64,000 nt of DNA. Source: SZUA-254 sp031379665 (GTDB lineage Bacteria > Bacteroidota > Ignavibacteria > UBA10030 > SZUA-254). Shown here piece after piece: positions 33,101-41,149 of the stretch (position 1 is the stretch's first letter; each line of letters opens with the position of its first letter). The notes below the pieces were generated by a model, which saw nothing but the letters and a program-made list of their open reading frames with translations, was not told where the DNA came from and did no database searches. The translations under genes and the position numbers were made by a program. The stretch lies in NCBI GenBank assembly GCA_031379665.1, contig JANNFI010000046.1:83304-147303 (forward strand). The letters run 5' to 3'.

Positions 33101-34231
33101 TCAATTCCCTTCTGAATAGTGAGCGATGCGAGGCACCCTGGCCGCGATGCCGGTGAGGAGTTCATAGGGAATGGTCCCGAGTTTTTCGGAAAGATCCCAA
33201 ACCCCAATCTGCGAGCCGGCGTCCGCCCCGATGAGCGTGACGTCGTCCCCAACGTGGATGAAGGCGTCCATCCCGACGTCGACCATCAGCTGGTCCATGC
33301 AAATCGTGCCGACGACCGGGTAAGGCCTTCCCCCGATCAGGACGCTGGCCGCGTTACTCAGGCGCCTCGGGTACCCGTCGCCGTACCCGACCGGGATCGT
33401 CGCGATTCGCGTCGTCGCCCCGGTGACATACTTCCTGCCGTAGCTCACCGCGGTGCCGGCGGCGACCTCCTTGATGAACACTACGTTCGACCGGAGCGAG
33501 AGGACCGGCCGGAGCGGAATCCCCCTTCCCGTTTCCCCTGAGGGATAGACGCCGTAGAGCATGATCCCCGGGCGAACCATGGTGTGGTACGAGCCGGGCA
33601 TGTCGAGGACCGCACCGCTGTTCGCGATGTGGACGTACGGGATGTCGTGCCCGGCGCGGCGCGCGGCAGAGACGACGCCGTCGAACCGCTTCAGCTGTTC
33701 GTTCGCGAACGACTTGTCGGCCTCGTCGGCCGTCGCCAGGTGGCTGTAGATCCCCTTCACATTGATGCCCGGGAGCCGCCCCACCTCTTCGATGAAGCGG
33801 GCGGCGTTTTCGGTCTTCACGCCGATCCGTTCCATCCCGGTGTCGATCTTGAGGTGCACATCGGCACTGTTGCCACTCCCCGACGCGCGGACCTCCGCGT
33901 CGACCTGGCGCGCGATCTCCATTGAAGAGACGGTGATCTCGAGTTTATGTTGCAGGAAGTCACTGATCTGGCGACCGAGTACCCCCCCGAGCACCAGTAT
34001 CGGGCACGAGACCCCGGCCTTGCGCAGGGCGATCCCCTCCTCGGCGAAGCCGACCCCGAGATAGTCGATGCCGAACCGGACGAGCGCCTTCGAGACCTCG
34101 ATGATCCCGTGGCCGTACGCGTTGGCCTTGACGATCCCCATGATCCTCACGCCGGACCCCACCCGTTTCCGGACGCCCTCGTAATTGAACCTGAGCGCCC
34201 TCAGGTCGATCTCGGCCCTCGTCACCCTCAT
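33101..34231 (-). CDS. alr: Alanine racemase
   Basis: A 376-residue PLP enzyme supplying D-alanine for peptidoglycan. The PLP Lys lies in VKANAYGHG near residue 37, and the second catalytic Tyr in AVSYGRKYV; the MVRPGIMLYG and GTICMDQLMVDVG segments are typical. Start ATG 34231 (MRVTRAEIDLRALRFN) fits the family and the promoter at 34270-34298, which excludes an earlier in-frame start at 34306. It heads an operon with manC and rlpA. Confidence 0.96.
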   Translation of the reverse strand: MRVTRAEIDLRALRFNYEGVRKRVGSGVRIMGIVKANAYGHGIIEVSKALVRFGIDYLGVGFAEEGIALRKAGVSCPILVLGGVLGRQISDFLQHKLEITVSSMEIARQVDAEVRASGSGNSADVHLKIDTGMERIGVKTENAARFIEEVGRLPGINVKGIYSHLATADEADKSFANEQLKRFDGVVSAARRAGHDIPYVHIANSGAVLDMPGSYHTMVRPGIMLYGVYPSGETGRGIPLRPVLSLRSNVVFIKEVAAGTAVSYGRKYVTGATTRIATIPVGYGDGYPRRLSNAASVLIGGRPYPVVGTICMDQLMVDVGMDAFIHVGDDVTLIGADAGSQIGVWDLSEKLGTIPYELLTGIAARVPRIAHYSEGN

Positions 34232-34269
34232 CTGCTGATCGTCCGCATCGCCATGAAAAATTCGGAGGG

Positions 34270-34298
34270 AATATACCTTCATTCGCGAACATTTCCAA
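34270..34298 (-). promoter_or_regulatory. Promoter TTGGAA-N17-TATATT for alr-manC-rlpA
   Basis: The -35 is at 34298-34293 and the -10 at 34275-34270 on the minus strand, 17 bases apart. The predicted transcript start is near 34263, about 30 bases before the alr ATG. Confidence 0.7.
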
Positions 34299-34323
34299 CG
34301 CCCCACCGAACGACCGGGAATGC

Positions 34324-34360
34324 AAAAAAAAACCCACCCGACGCTTGCGTGCCGGGTGGG
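34324..34360 (-). terminator. Intrinsic terminator of atpDC
   Basis: Arms CCCACCCG (34333-34340) and CGGGTGGG (34353-34360), with a smaller inner ACGC/GCGT stem, are followed on the minus strand by nine T residues. It lies just past the atpC stop. Confidence 0.88.
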
Positions 34361-34382
34361 CGATGAAACCGGATGCGGGGAA

Positions 34383-34793
34383 TCACCCCTGGGTGGAGAC
34401 TTTGAGCCGGTTGAGCGCCCTCAGGAGCGCAATCCTGGCCCGGTCGAGGTCCGCCTCCGCCTTTCGTTCCGCGATGCGGAGTTTCGCGCGGTCTCGGGCG
34501 GCTTCAGCGCGTTTCGTATCAATCTCGTCCTCCCGTTCGGCCGACTCGGCCATCAGGATGACGTGGTTGTGCTTCACTTCGACGACGCCGCCGGAGGTGG
34601 CGTAGTGCGTTTTGGTCCCTTCCGCATCGACGACGACCACCTCGCCGATCCCGATCTCCGCGAGCATCGGGGCGTGGTCAACGAGCACCTGGAACCCCCC
34701 CATCACGCCGGGGGCGCTGAAGCTCGTCGCCTCGCTTTTGAAGACTACCCGCCTGGGGGTGACGATGTCGAGTGTGAACGCTTTTCCGGCCAT
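34383..34793 (-). CDS. atpC: ATP synthase F1 epsilon subunit
   Basis: A 136-residue epsilon subunit of the rotor stalk. The beta-sandwich domain (about 5-88) has FTLDIVTPRRVVF, GGFQVLVDHAPMLAEI and a GGVVEV segment. The C-terminal helical hairpin (about 92-130) is rich in Ala, Arg and Glu. ATG 34793 is chosen on homology; the longer frame overlaps atpD. It lies 18 bases after atpD. Confidence 0.93.
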   Translation of the reverse strand: MAGKAFTLDIVTPRRVVFKSEATSFSAPGVMGGFQVLVDHAPMLAEIGIGEVVVVDAEGTKTHYATSGGVVEVKHNHVILMAESAEREDEIDTKRAEAARDRAKLRIAERKAEADLDRARIALLRALNRLKVSTQG

Positions 34794-34810
34794 GGCGATC
34801 CCGGTACGGC

Positions 34811-36217
34811 TCAGGCCGCCTCTTTCTTGTGCCGCTCGATGACCTCGTCGATGGTGCCCATCATATAGAAATAGTTCTCGGGGATATGATCGCACTCGCC
34901 GTCGATGATCGCCTTGAAACTGCGGATCGTGTCCTCGAGCTTGACGTATTTGCCCGGGATGCCGGTAAACTGCTCGGCCACGAAGAAAGGCTGCGAGAGA
35001 AACTTCTGGATCTTCCTGGCCCGGGAGACCGTCCGCTTGTCGTCATCGGAGAGCTCGTCCATCCCGAGGATGTTGATGATGTCCTGGAGGTCCTTGTAGG
35101 TCTGGAGAATTTCCTTGACGTTCTTGGCGACGCCGTAGTGCAGTTCGCCAAGAATGCCCGGCTCGAGGATCCGGGAGGTGGAATCGAGCGGGTCGACCGC
35201 AGGGTAGATACCCAGCTCGGAGATCTGCCTGCTGAGCACCGTCGTGGCGTCGAGGTGGCTGAAGGTGGTCGCCGGGGCCGGGTCGGTCAGGTCGTCCGCC
35301 GGCACGTAGATGGCCTGGACCGACGTGATCGAACCCTTGTTGGTCGAGGTGATCCGTTCCTGCAGTTCGCCCATCTCGGTGCCGAGCGTCGGCTGGTATC
35401 CGACGGCCGACGGCATTCGCCCGAGGAGCGCGGAGACTTCCGAACCGGCCTGCACGAACCGGAAGATGTTGTCGATGAAGAGGAGGACGTCCTTCCCTTC
35501 CGCGTCGCGGAAGTACTCGGCCATCGTAAGCGCGGTGAGTGCAACCCGCTGGCGCGCGCCCGGAGGTTCGTTCATCTGTCCGAACACCAGCGCCGTCTTG
35601 TCGAGCACTCCCGATTCCTTCATCTCGACCCAGAGGTCGTTTCCTTCGCGGGTGCGTTCGCCGACGCCGCCGAACACCGAGTATCCGCCGTGGTGCGTTG
35701 CGATGTTGTGGATCAGTTCCATGATGACGACGGTCTTGCCGACGCCCGCTCCGCCGAAGAGTCCGGTCTTGCCGCCCTTCGAATACGGTTCCAGGAGGTC
35801 GATGACCTTGATGCCGGTCTCGAACATCTCCTTCTTGGTGCTGAGGGTGTGGAACTCCGGGGCCGGGCGATGGATCGGGAGCATCGTCTTCGTGTCGATC
35901 GGGGGGAGCTTGTCGATCCCCTTGCCGATGACGTTGATCAGGCGGCCGAGCGTGGCGGGACCGACCGGCACCATGATCGGCGAGCCGGTATCGTGGACCT
36001 TCATCCCGCGAACCAGTCCGTCGGTGGAGTCCATGGCGACCGTCCTCACCCGCTCCTCGCCGAGGTGCTGCTGGACCTCGCAGATCAACTCCTCGTCCAC
36101 GCCTTCGATATTCTTCCTGGGAATCCTGACCGCATTGAGGATGGAGGGCAGCTTCCCGCCCGAGAAGTCCACGTCGACGACGGGACCGATGACCTGGATG
36201 ATCTTACCTTCGTTCAT
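34811..36217 (-). CDS. atpD: ATP synthase F1 beta subunit
   Basis: A 468-residue catalytic subunit. The Walker A motif is GGAGVGKTV near residue 152, Walker B ends KDVLLFIDN near 248, VGERTREGNDL follows the P-loop and the signature PAPATTFSHLDATTVLSR is near 340. It forms a two-gene unit with atpC, apart from the rest of the ATP synthase genes. A separate beta-epsilon operon is known from green sulfur bacteria and relatives, which fits the taxonomic guess. Confidence 0.98.
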   Translation of the reverse strand: MNEGKIIQVIGPVVDVDFSGGKLPSILNAVRIPRKNIEGVDEELICEVQQHLGEERVRTVAMDSTDGLVRGMKVHDTGSPIMVPVGPATLGRLINVIGKGIDKLPPIDTKTMLPIHRPAPEFHTLSTKKEMFETGIKVIDLLEPYSKGGKTGLFGGAGVGKTVVIMELIHNIATHHGGYSVFGGVGERTREGNDLWVEMKESGVLDKTALVFGQMNEPPGARQRVALTALTMAEYFRDAEGKDVLLFIDNIFRFVQAGSEVSALLGRMPSAVGYQPTLGTEMGELQERITSTNKGSITSVQAIYVPADDLTDPAPATTFSHLDATTVLSRQISELGIYPAVDPLDSTSRILEPGILGELHYGVAKNVKEILQTYKDLQDIINILGMDELSDDDKRTVSRARKIQKFLSQPFFVAEQFTGIPGKYVKLEDTIRSFKAIIDGECDHIPENYFYMMGTIDEVIERHKKEAA

Positions 36218-36314
36218 GAAATCCCTTCAGAATAATCGTTTTACAGCCCACAGCCGATTCACCGGTTTCGGTTTTACGGTCAAAACCACGGGGGAAATCC
36301 AGAAATGCGCCGAT

Positions 36315-36343
36315 AATATAGAGATTCCGGGTTTCAGAAGCAA
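36315..36343 (-). promoter_or_regulatory. Promoter TTGCTT-N17-TATATT for atpDC
   Basis: The -35 is at 36343-36338, directly after the ypdA stop codon, and the -10 at 36320-36315, with a 17-base spacer on the minus strand. The leader to the atpD ATG would be about 90 bases. Confidence 0.7.
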
Positions 36344-37315
36344 TTAAGCGCGACGCCGAATGGCGTCGACGATGAGTTTCCCGTGGGCGCGCCCGTTCTC
36401 GATGAAGACCTTGTTGTTCAACCTTCCTCCGATGAGCCCGCCCGCGACGAAAAGCCCCGGCACGCCGGTCTCCATCGTGGCCGGATCGTGGACCGGCGCC
36501 CCCGTCTCCGTCACGATGTCGATTCCGCAGTCTTGCAGGAATTTCGTATCCGCTTCGTAGCCGATGAGAGTGAAGGCGATATCCGTCGCCTCCTCCACGC
36601 GTTCACCGCCCGGCCCCCTGAGGAGTGTTACACCCGGCCTGAACTCCACGACGGTCGTCCCGGTGAGCAACCGGATAGCTCCGGCGGCCACTCTGTTCTC
36701 GAAATCCGGGAGGATCCAGTACTTGATTCCGCCGCTGAGTTTTTCCCCCCGGTGGACGACGGTCACATCGGCCCCGTGCCTCCAGAGATCGAGCGCGGCC
36801 TCCACGGCGGAATTTTTTCCGCCGACGACAAGGACCTTCTGACGGTAATGCGGAAGGGGATCGCGATAGAATGATGTGACGTGGGGGAGGTCTTCGCCGG
36901 GAACATTCAGTTTTTTCGGCGTATCGTAGTACCCGGCGGCGATGACGGCGTTCGGCGCTTCGTACCGTTCCGCGCCGGAGGTTTCGACGACAAAGCTCAC
37001 CCCTTCGCGTCGCACCGAGACGACCTTCCGCTGGAACCGGCAATCGAGCCGGTAGGGCGAGGCGACCGCGGGGTAATAGTTGCCGCTGTCGAGTGATGGC
37101 GGGCGCGCGCCCCACATCACGAAGGGTATATCCCCGATCTCGAGGAGCTCGGGCGTGGAGAAGAACGGCATATCCCTCTGGAATCGGGAGATGTTCTCCG
37201 CGACGCTCCCCTTATCGAGGATCAGGCACCGGAGGCCGGCCCTTTGGGCCTCGATCCCGGTGGCGAGCCCCGATGGCCCTGCGCCGACGACGAGGATGTC
37301 GTACGATTGGCTCAA
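36344..37315 (-). CDS. ypdA: YpdA-type bacillithiol disulfide reductase
   Basis: A 323-residue FAD/NAD(P)H oxidoreductase. It has GAGPSGLATGIEAQRAG at the N-terminus, the YpdA-type FFSTPELLEIGDIPF block, IAAGYYDTPKKLNVPGED, the NADPH loop VVGGKNSAVEAALDL and the C-terminal VFIENGRAHG. The CxxC pair of thioredoxin reductase is absent, as in YpdA. YpdA recycles bacillithiol disulfide; bacillithiol is known in Firmicutes and in Bacteroidota/Chlorobi relatives. It follows a lipoprotein gene by about 25 bases. Confidence 0.85.
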   Translation of the reverse strand: MSQSYDILVVGAGPSGLATGIEAQRAGLRCLILDKGSVAENISRFQRDMPFFSTPELLEIGDIPFVMWGARPPSLDSGNYYPAVASPYRLDCRFQRKVVSVRREGVSFVVETSGAERYEAPNAVIAAGYYDTPKKLNVPGEDLPHVTSFYRDPLPHYRQKVLVVGGKNSAVEAALDLWRHGADVTVVHRGEKLSGGIKYWILPDFENRVAAGAIRLLTGTTVVEFRPGVTLLRGPGGERVEEATDIAFTLIGYEADTKFLQDCGIDIVTETGAPVHDPATMETGVPGLFVAGGLIGGRLNNKVFIENGRAHGKLIVDAIRRRA

Positions 37316-37340
37316 TAAAAATTCTCCGGGAATTTCGGAC

Positions 37341-37919
37341 TCACTTCAGCGATCCGAGAAGGGCCTCGAAATCGCCTCTCGCCGCCGTGACGGTAGCCGA
37401 CGGCCCCGTCATCTTAAAGAAAACGAAGCCCTGCGGCCCTTCCACGATGGCCCCCAGGAGCGCATAATTTTCCAACTTCCCCTGCGATTCCATCATCGGG
37501 CCCGCCGGGGAGAGGTATGCCCCGGTGGTCGTCACCGTGGTCACCCGCATTCCGTTCACATCCCTCGTCGCTTCCACGGGCTCAGCGGGGTTCTCGAACT
37601 GACCGACCCAACGGGCGATGTTCGACCTGACGTCCCCGCCCTGTCCGCTCCCAAAATAGAAGACGGCACATTCACCCGCGACCCCATCGCCCCCGCCGGG
37701 AACCGCATAGGTCGCGACCCGCATCGGGCGATCGCCCGCATCCTTCCACTTCGACGGCACCGACCAGGAAAGGCCGCCGGTCGATCCGCTGCCTCCTCCC
37801 TGCGTCAGCGACGTATTTTCGTCCGATCCCCCTCCACTATCCTTGCCACCGCATCCCGCCATCATCAGGGGGAGGCAGAGTGCGATGGTAACAATCAATT
37901 CCAGCCGCATTCGCTTCAT
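37341..37919 (-). CDS. Lipoprotein of unknown function
   Basis: A 192-residue protein with a clear lipoprotein signal (MKRMRLELIVTIALCLPLMM, lipobox MAGC near residue 21), then a Gly/Ser-rich linker. The body (about 45-190) shows no motif I recognise; the segment GGLSWSVPSKWKDAG and the many small hydrophobic blocks suggest a compact beta-rich domain. ATG 37919 has GAGGAATTGATC in front. It is the first gene of a unit with ypdA, driven by the promoter at 37987-38015. Confidence 0.75.
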   Translation of the reverse strand: MKRMRLELIVTIALCLPLMMAGCGGKDSGGGSDENTSLTQGGGSGSTGGLSWSVPSKWKDAGDRPMRVATYAVPGGGDGVAGECAVFYFGSGQGGDVRSNIARWVGQFENPAEPVEATRDVNGMRVTTVTTTGAYLSPAGPMMESQGKLENYALLGAIVEGPQGFVFFKMTGPSATVTAARGDFEALLGSLK

Positions 37920-37986
37920 GATCAATTCCTCAGATAATTCAGTCGTAAATTACCCGTTTTTTCAACGGGTATGAATGTGAAGGTTA

Positions 37987-38015
37987 ATTATATGATGAAT
38001 TTGGGGAATGTCCAA
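37987..38015 (-). promoter_or_regulatory. Promoter TTGGAC-N17-TATAAT for the lipoprotein-ypdA unit
   Basis: The -35 is at 38015-38010 and the -10 at 37992-37987 on the minus strand, with a 17-base spacer and a perfect -10. Confidence 0.7.
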
Positions 38016-38060
38016 AAATCTGCGCCCGGAGCGGTGACTCGTTCGAGCGGGAAAATTCAG

Positions 38061-38066
38061 TATATT
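38061..38066 (+). promoter_or_regulatory. Possible -10 element TATATT for the 785-residue secreted protein
   Basis: TATATT matches the -10 seen at most promoters in this window and lies about 55 bases before the ATG at 38121. No good -35 stands 16-18 bases upstream (CTCGTT at 17), so activity may be weak or activator-dependent. Confidence 0.35.
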
Positions 38067-38120
38067 ATCGTCCGGGGTGCTGTCCCCGCCTGATGTCTCA
38101 CCCCCCCGATACCATTGGAA

Positions 38121-40478
38121 ATGAAATACGCCGTTCTCATCCTGATGATTTTTGCCGGTGCGTCGGAGCTCGGAGCGCAGGTCGTCCGGGACGACTTCAA
38201 CAGGGCGGCCACATCCGACCTTACCGCCTCCGAAAAGTGGAGAAAGGTGCTCAACCTCACCGACCCGTCGGCCTCGATGCAGATCAACGCGGACTCCACC
38301 ATCTCCCCCTTCAACCCGCTCGGACCGAACAAACGGGGCGCCGTCTACTGGGACTCCCTCCTCACCGGGAGGTTCCAGGTCGGGGTGGTCCTCCGCCACA
38401 AGAGCGGTGGCAACAACATCCCCGTCTTCCACATCCACCTGATGAACGACAGCAGCTGGTTCACCGGCGACGGTTACGGGCTAAGGTTCCAGGAAAACAG
38501 CGGTACCGACAGGTTCGACATCCAGCGGTTGACCGGATCGGGGGCCGACACACCGTTTGTTTCGCTCCTCGGCACCGTCAATACAGAATTCTCGGCCGGT
38601 GACACGCTGATGTTCAAGTTCTTCGAGGATGGCCGGAAAACAGCTGTCCGCTACGGGATCGGAGGTTCGCGCGATTCGGTCAGCGTCATCGACACCGCGC
38701 ACAACCCTGCCGGGTGGTTCGCCTGGGTGCAGGCTGTGGTCTTTACCGATTCGGTAAAGCTGGACAATTTCATGATTGCGACGATCCCCTACGGGATTAC
38801 TGCGTCGGCCGGTCCCGGAGGCGCCATCTCACCGTCGGGGAACGTCCTGGTCCAGCCGGGGAGCGACACGTCATTCACGTTCACGCCCGATCCCGGTTTC
38901 GGCGTCTTCGACGTCCTGGTGGATTCAGTCTCGGTGGGAAACCCGGCCGGGTATACGTTCACGGCCGTCGGCGCCGACCACACGATTGAAGCCCTCTTCG
39001 ACACGCTCGTCTATACAATCACCGCGTCGGCCTCGCCGCTCGGATCGATCAACCCCTCCGGCCCGGTGAGTGTGAACCACGGGACGAGCAGTGGGTTCAC
39101 CCTCAGCCCTGATCCGGGCTGTCACCTCGACAGTCTCCTGGTCGACGGTATCCCCGTCGATTCGACGTCCAGCTTCACATTCGACAGCGTCACGGCCGAC
39201 CATACGATTGCCGCCTACTTTTCGTTCGACGTCTATACGATTACGGCAACTGCGGGACCCGACGGCTCGATCTCCCCGAGCGGCGCTGTCCCCATTAATT
39301 CGGGAACCGACCAGGCCTTCGTCGTTACCCCTAACGCGGGTTACCACCTCGACAGTCTCCTGGTCGACGGCCTTGTGACTGACTCGATCGCAAGCTACAC
39401 GTTGTACGCCGTGATCGCGAACCATACGATCTCGGCTTTCTTCTCGATCAACGTCTATACGATTACCGCGAGCGCGGGACCGAACGGCTCGATCTCCCCC
39501 TCCGGGGCCGTGCCAGTTCTCCACGGCGCCACGCAGGCGTTCACGACCCTTCCCGATCCCGGTTTCTTCGTCGACTCGATGTTCGTGGACGGATCCCCGG
39601 TCGACTCGCTGACCAGCTTCACCTTCACGACCGTAAACTCCGCCCACACGATCTCGGTCACGTTCAGCGACGAGGTCATCGCGATGGGCACGTATCCGGT
39701 CCGCGAGAATTGGAACATCGTCTCGGTGCCGCTGGGCCTCCCAGACTTCTCGAAGACCTCCATCTATCCCGACGCTTCGAGCGGCGCCTATGCCTACTCG
39801 GGCGGATATGTGGGCTACGATACGCTGACCAACGGACCAGCCTACTGGCTGAAATTTCCGGCCGACGATTCGGTTTCGATGACGGGACTTCTGCGCGCCA
39901 TCGATACCGTGAATGTCGGGGAAGGATGGAACATGGTCGGCTCGATCAGCTCATCGGTCCCCGTCGCCAACGTGATTTCGATCCCGGGCGGACTTGTCAG
40001 CTCGGGGTTCTTTGCCTACGAAGGGTCGTATGTGGTGAGCCCGACGATCGAACCGGGGCGGGGCTACTGGGTAAAAATGGACGGAGCGGGGCAACTCGTG
40101 TTCAGCGACGTCCCATCGGCCTCACCGGCGACGGCCCTCAGGATCGTACCAAACTCTGACACTCCCCCTCCACCTCCCGGTATGTCCGGAGAATCGCGGT
40201 CGGGCGCACTGCCGACCGCCTTTTCACTATCGCAAAATTACCCCAACCCCTTCAACCCCTCGACGAGGATTGAATTTTCGCTCCCCGTGGGCGGGTATGC
40301 GAGGCTGACGGTCTTTAACGTATTGGGTGAGGAAGTTGCGAGGCCGGTCGATGGGGAGGAGACCGCAGGATTGAAAAGCGTGAGTTTCGACGCGGGCGGA
40401 CTCCCGTCAGGCGTTTATACCTACAGGCTCGTCTCCGGGGAGTTCGTGGGATCTGCGAGGATGCTTCTTTTGAAGTAG
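38121..40478 (+). CDS. Secreted protein: LamG-like domain, four InlB-type repeats, type IX sorting domain
   Basis: A 785-residue protein; ATG 38121 begins a signal peptide ending ELGAQ. Residues about 22-220 look like a LamG/concanavalin-type sandwich (VVRDDFNRAA; GDGYGLRF; DNFMIATI). Residues about 224-517 are four tandem repeats of roughly 73 residues of the divergent InlB B-repeat kind: YTITASAGP.GSISPSG, then VDG, then DHTI.A.F. About 520-680 contains two W-N-[IM]-V segments (ENWNIVSVPL; EGWNMVGSI) often seen before sorting domains. The end (about 700-785) is a type IX sorting domain (LSQNYPNPFNPSTRIEF; ends ARMLLLK). Surface adhesion or glycan binding is inferred. Confidence 0.82.
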   Translation: MKYAVLILMIFAGASELGAQVVRDDFNRAATSDLTASEKWRKVLNLTDPSASMQINADSTISPFNPLGPNKRGAVYWDSLLTGRFQVGVVLRHKSGGNNIPVFHIHLMNDSSWFTGDGYGLRFQENSGTDRFDIQRLTGSGADTPFVSLLGTVNTEFSAGDTLMFKFFEDGRKTAVRYGIGGSRDSVSVIDTAHNPAGWFAWVQAVVFTDSVKLDNFMIATIPYGITASAGPGGAISPSGNVLVQPGSDTSFTFTPDPGFGVFDVLVDSVSVGNPAGYTFTAVGADHTIEALFDTLVYTITASASPLGSINPSGPVSVNHGTSSGFTLSPDPGCHLDSLLVDGIPVDSTSSFTFDSVTADHTIAAYFSFDVYTITATAGPDGSISPSGAVPINSGTDQAFVVTPNAGYHLDSLLVDGLVTDSIASYTLYAVIANHTISAFFSINVYTITASAGPNGSISPSGAVPVLHGATQAFTTLPDPGFFVDSMFVDGSPVDSLTSFTFTTVNSAHTISVTFSDEVIAMGTYPVRENWNIVSVPLGLPDFSKTSIYPDASSGAYAYSGGYVGYDTLTNGPAYWLKFPADDSVSMTGLLRAIDTVNVGEGWNMVGSISSSVPVANVISIPGGLVSSGFFAYEGSYVVSPTIEPGRGYWVKMDGAGQLVFSDVPSASPATALRIVPNSDTPPPPPGMSGESRSGALPTAFSLSQNYPNPFNPSTRIEFSLPVGGYARLTVFNVLGEEVARPVDGEETAGLKSVSFDAGGLPSGVYTYRLVSGEFVGSARMLLLK
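38790..39672 (+). repeat. Four in-frame tandem repeats of about 220 bp
   Basis: The coding region for the InlB-like repeats. Recurrent anchors are GTCTATACGATTAC, TCGATCTCCCC-type segments and CACCTCGACAGTCTCCTGGT. Repeats two and three are the most alike at DNA level, suggesting recent duplication or recombination. Confidence 0.7.
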
Positions 40479-40483
40479 TATAA

Positions 40484-40518
40484 ACGAAAAACCCCCCGTC
40501 CGCTTCCGACAGGGGGTT
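40484..40518 (-). terminator. Intrinsic terminator downstream of tRNA-Thr
   Basis: An AACCCCC/GGGGGTT stem with an inner GTC/GAC helix is followed on the minus strand by a TTTTT run. It lies between the 3' end of the plus-strand secreted-protein gene and the minus-strand tRNA; the T-run fits termination on the minus strand. Confidence 0.75.
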
Positions 40519-40594
40519 CTCCGAATTACCTAATCCACCATTCACAATACAGTCCCGACCGGAAAAAGTTGGTGACCGTCGGCGGATATTTTTG

Positions 40595-40667
40595 AGCTGA
40601 AGGTCGGAATCGAACCGACGACCTGCTGATTACGAATCAGCTGCTCTACCAGCTGAGCTACTTCAGC
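40595..40667 (-). tRNA. tRNA-Thr (anticodon CGT)
   Basis: A 73-base minus-strand cloverleaf: acceptor GCTGAAG/CTTCAGC, D-arm TAGCTCAGCTGGTAGAGCA, anticodon loop TTCGTAA giving CGT, T-loop GGTTCGATTCC. CCA is not encoded. It follows the ferredoxin gene by 13 bases and is probably processed from its transcript. Confidence 0.94.
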
Positions 40668-40680
40668 GAACTTTCGCTAA

Positions 40681-41085
40681 TTACAATCCTTCCGGTCTCG
40701 CCCCGTAGAACACCGACGGGAAGAATTCCCCCGTTTCCGCGTCGGAACCCACCATCCATTCCTTCTGAGGCAGTACCGTCCGTTGTGTCCATTCCTTCGC
40801 CACGGCGAACGACTTATCGGTGGCAATCATTTCGATTGTCTCCCAGGGGCAGTACTTCACGCAGAGTTTGCAACCGATGCAGATGTCCAGGTCGATCTCG
40901 ACCAGTTTTTTGTAGACGTCGTACTCGGGACCGGCCACAACGTACATGCAATCCACCGGGCAAACTTCGAGGCAGACCTCGCACCCGGTACAGCCCTCCT
41001 GGTTAATGACCGCGAGTTCCCGCGGCCGCTTCTTTTTCGCGGGCGCCGCAGCTTTCGGTGCCAATTGAGTGGTTTCTTCCGCCAT
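40681..41085 (-). CDS. 2[4Fe-4S] ferredoxin
   Basis: A 134-residue electron carrier. Two cluster-binding motifs are visible: CTGCEVCLEVCP (about residues 32-43) and CIGCKLCVKYCP (about 70-81). A flexible Ala/Lys/Pro-rich N-terminus (1-25) and a C-terminal extension of about 45 residues (ending GARPEGL) make it longer than the classic 60-residue clostridial type. The partner oxidoreductase is not evident in the window. It lies 64 bases after aspA and before tRNA-Thr. Confidence 0.85.
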   Translation of the reverse strand: MAEETTQLAPKAAAPAKKKRPRELAVINQEGCTGCEVCLEVCPVDCMYVVAGPEYDVYKKLVEIDLDICIGCKLCVKYCPWETIEMIATDKSFAVAKEWTQRTVLPQKEWMVGSDAETGEFFPSVFYGARPEGL

Positions 41086-41149
41086 ATGCTCAGAACGAAG
41101 TGATGATCCTCAATTAAAAAAAAATCCCGACCAGAACCAAATACAGTGT

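Noticed and set aside
36344..37315. Thioredoxin reductase as identity for the YpdA-like gene
   Set aside because: No CxxC pair is present, and the FFS.PE.LEIGD, GYYD.P and IENGR.HG blocks match YpdA instead.
38790..39672. Direct repeats as a possible CRISPR or mobile element
   Set aside because: They are in-frame protein repeats of about 220 bp within one secreted-protein gene; no spacers of constant length and no terminal inverted repeats.
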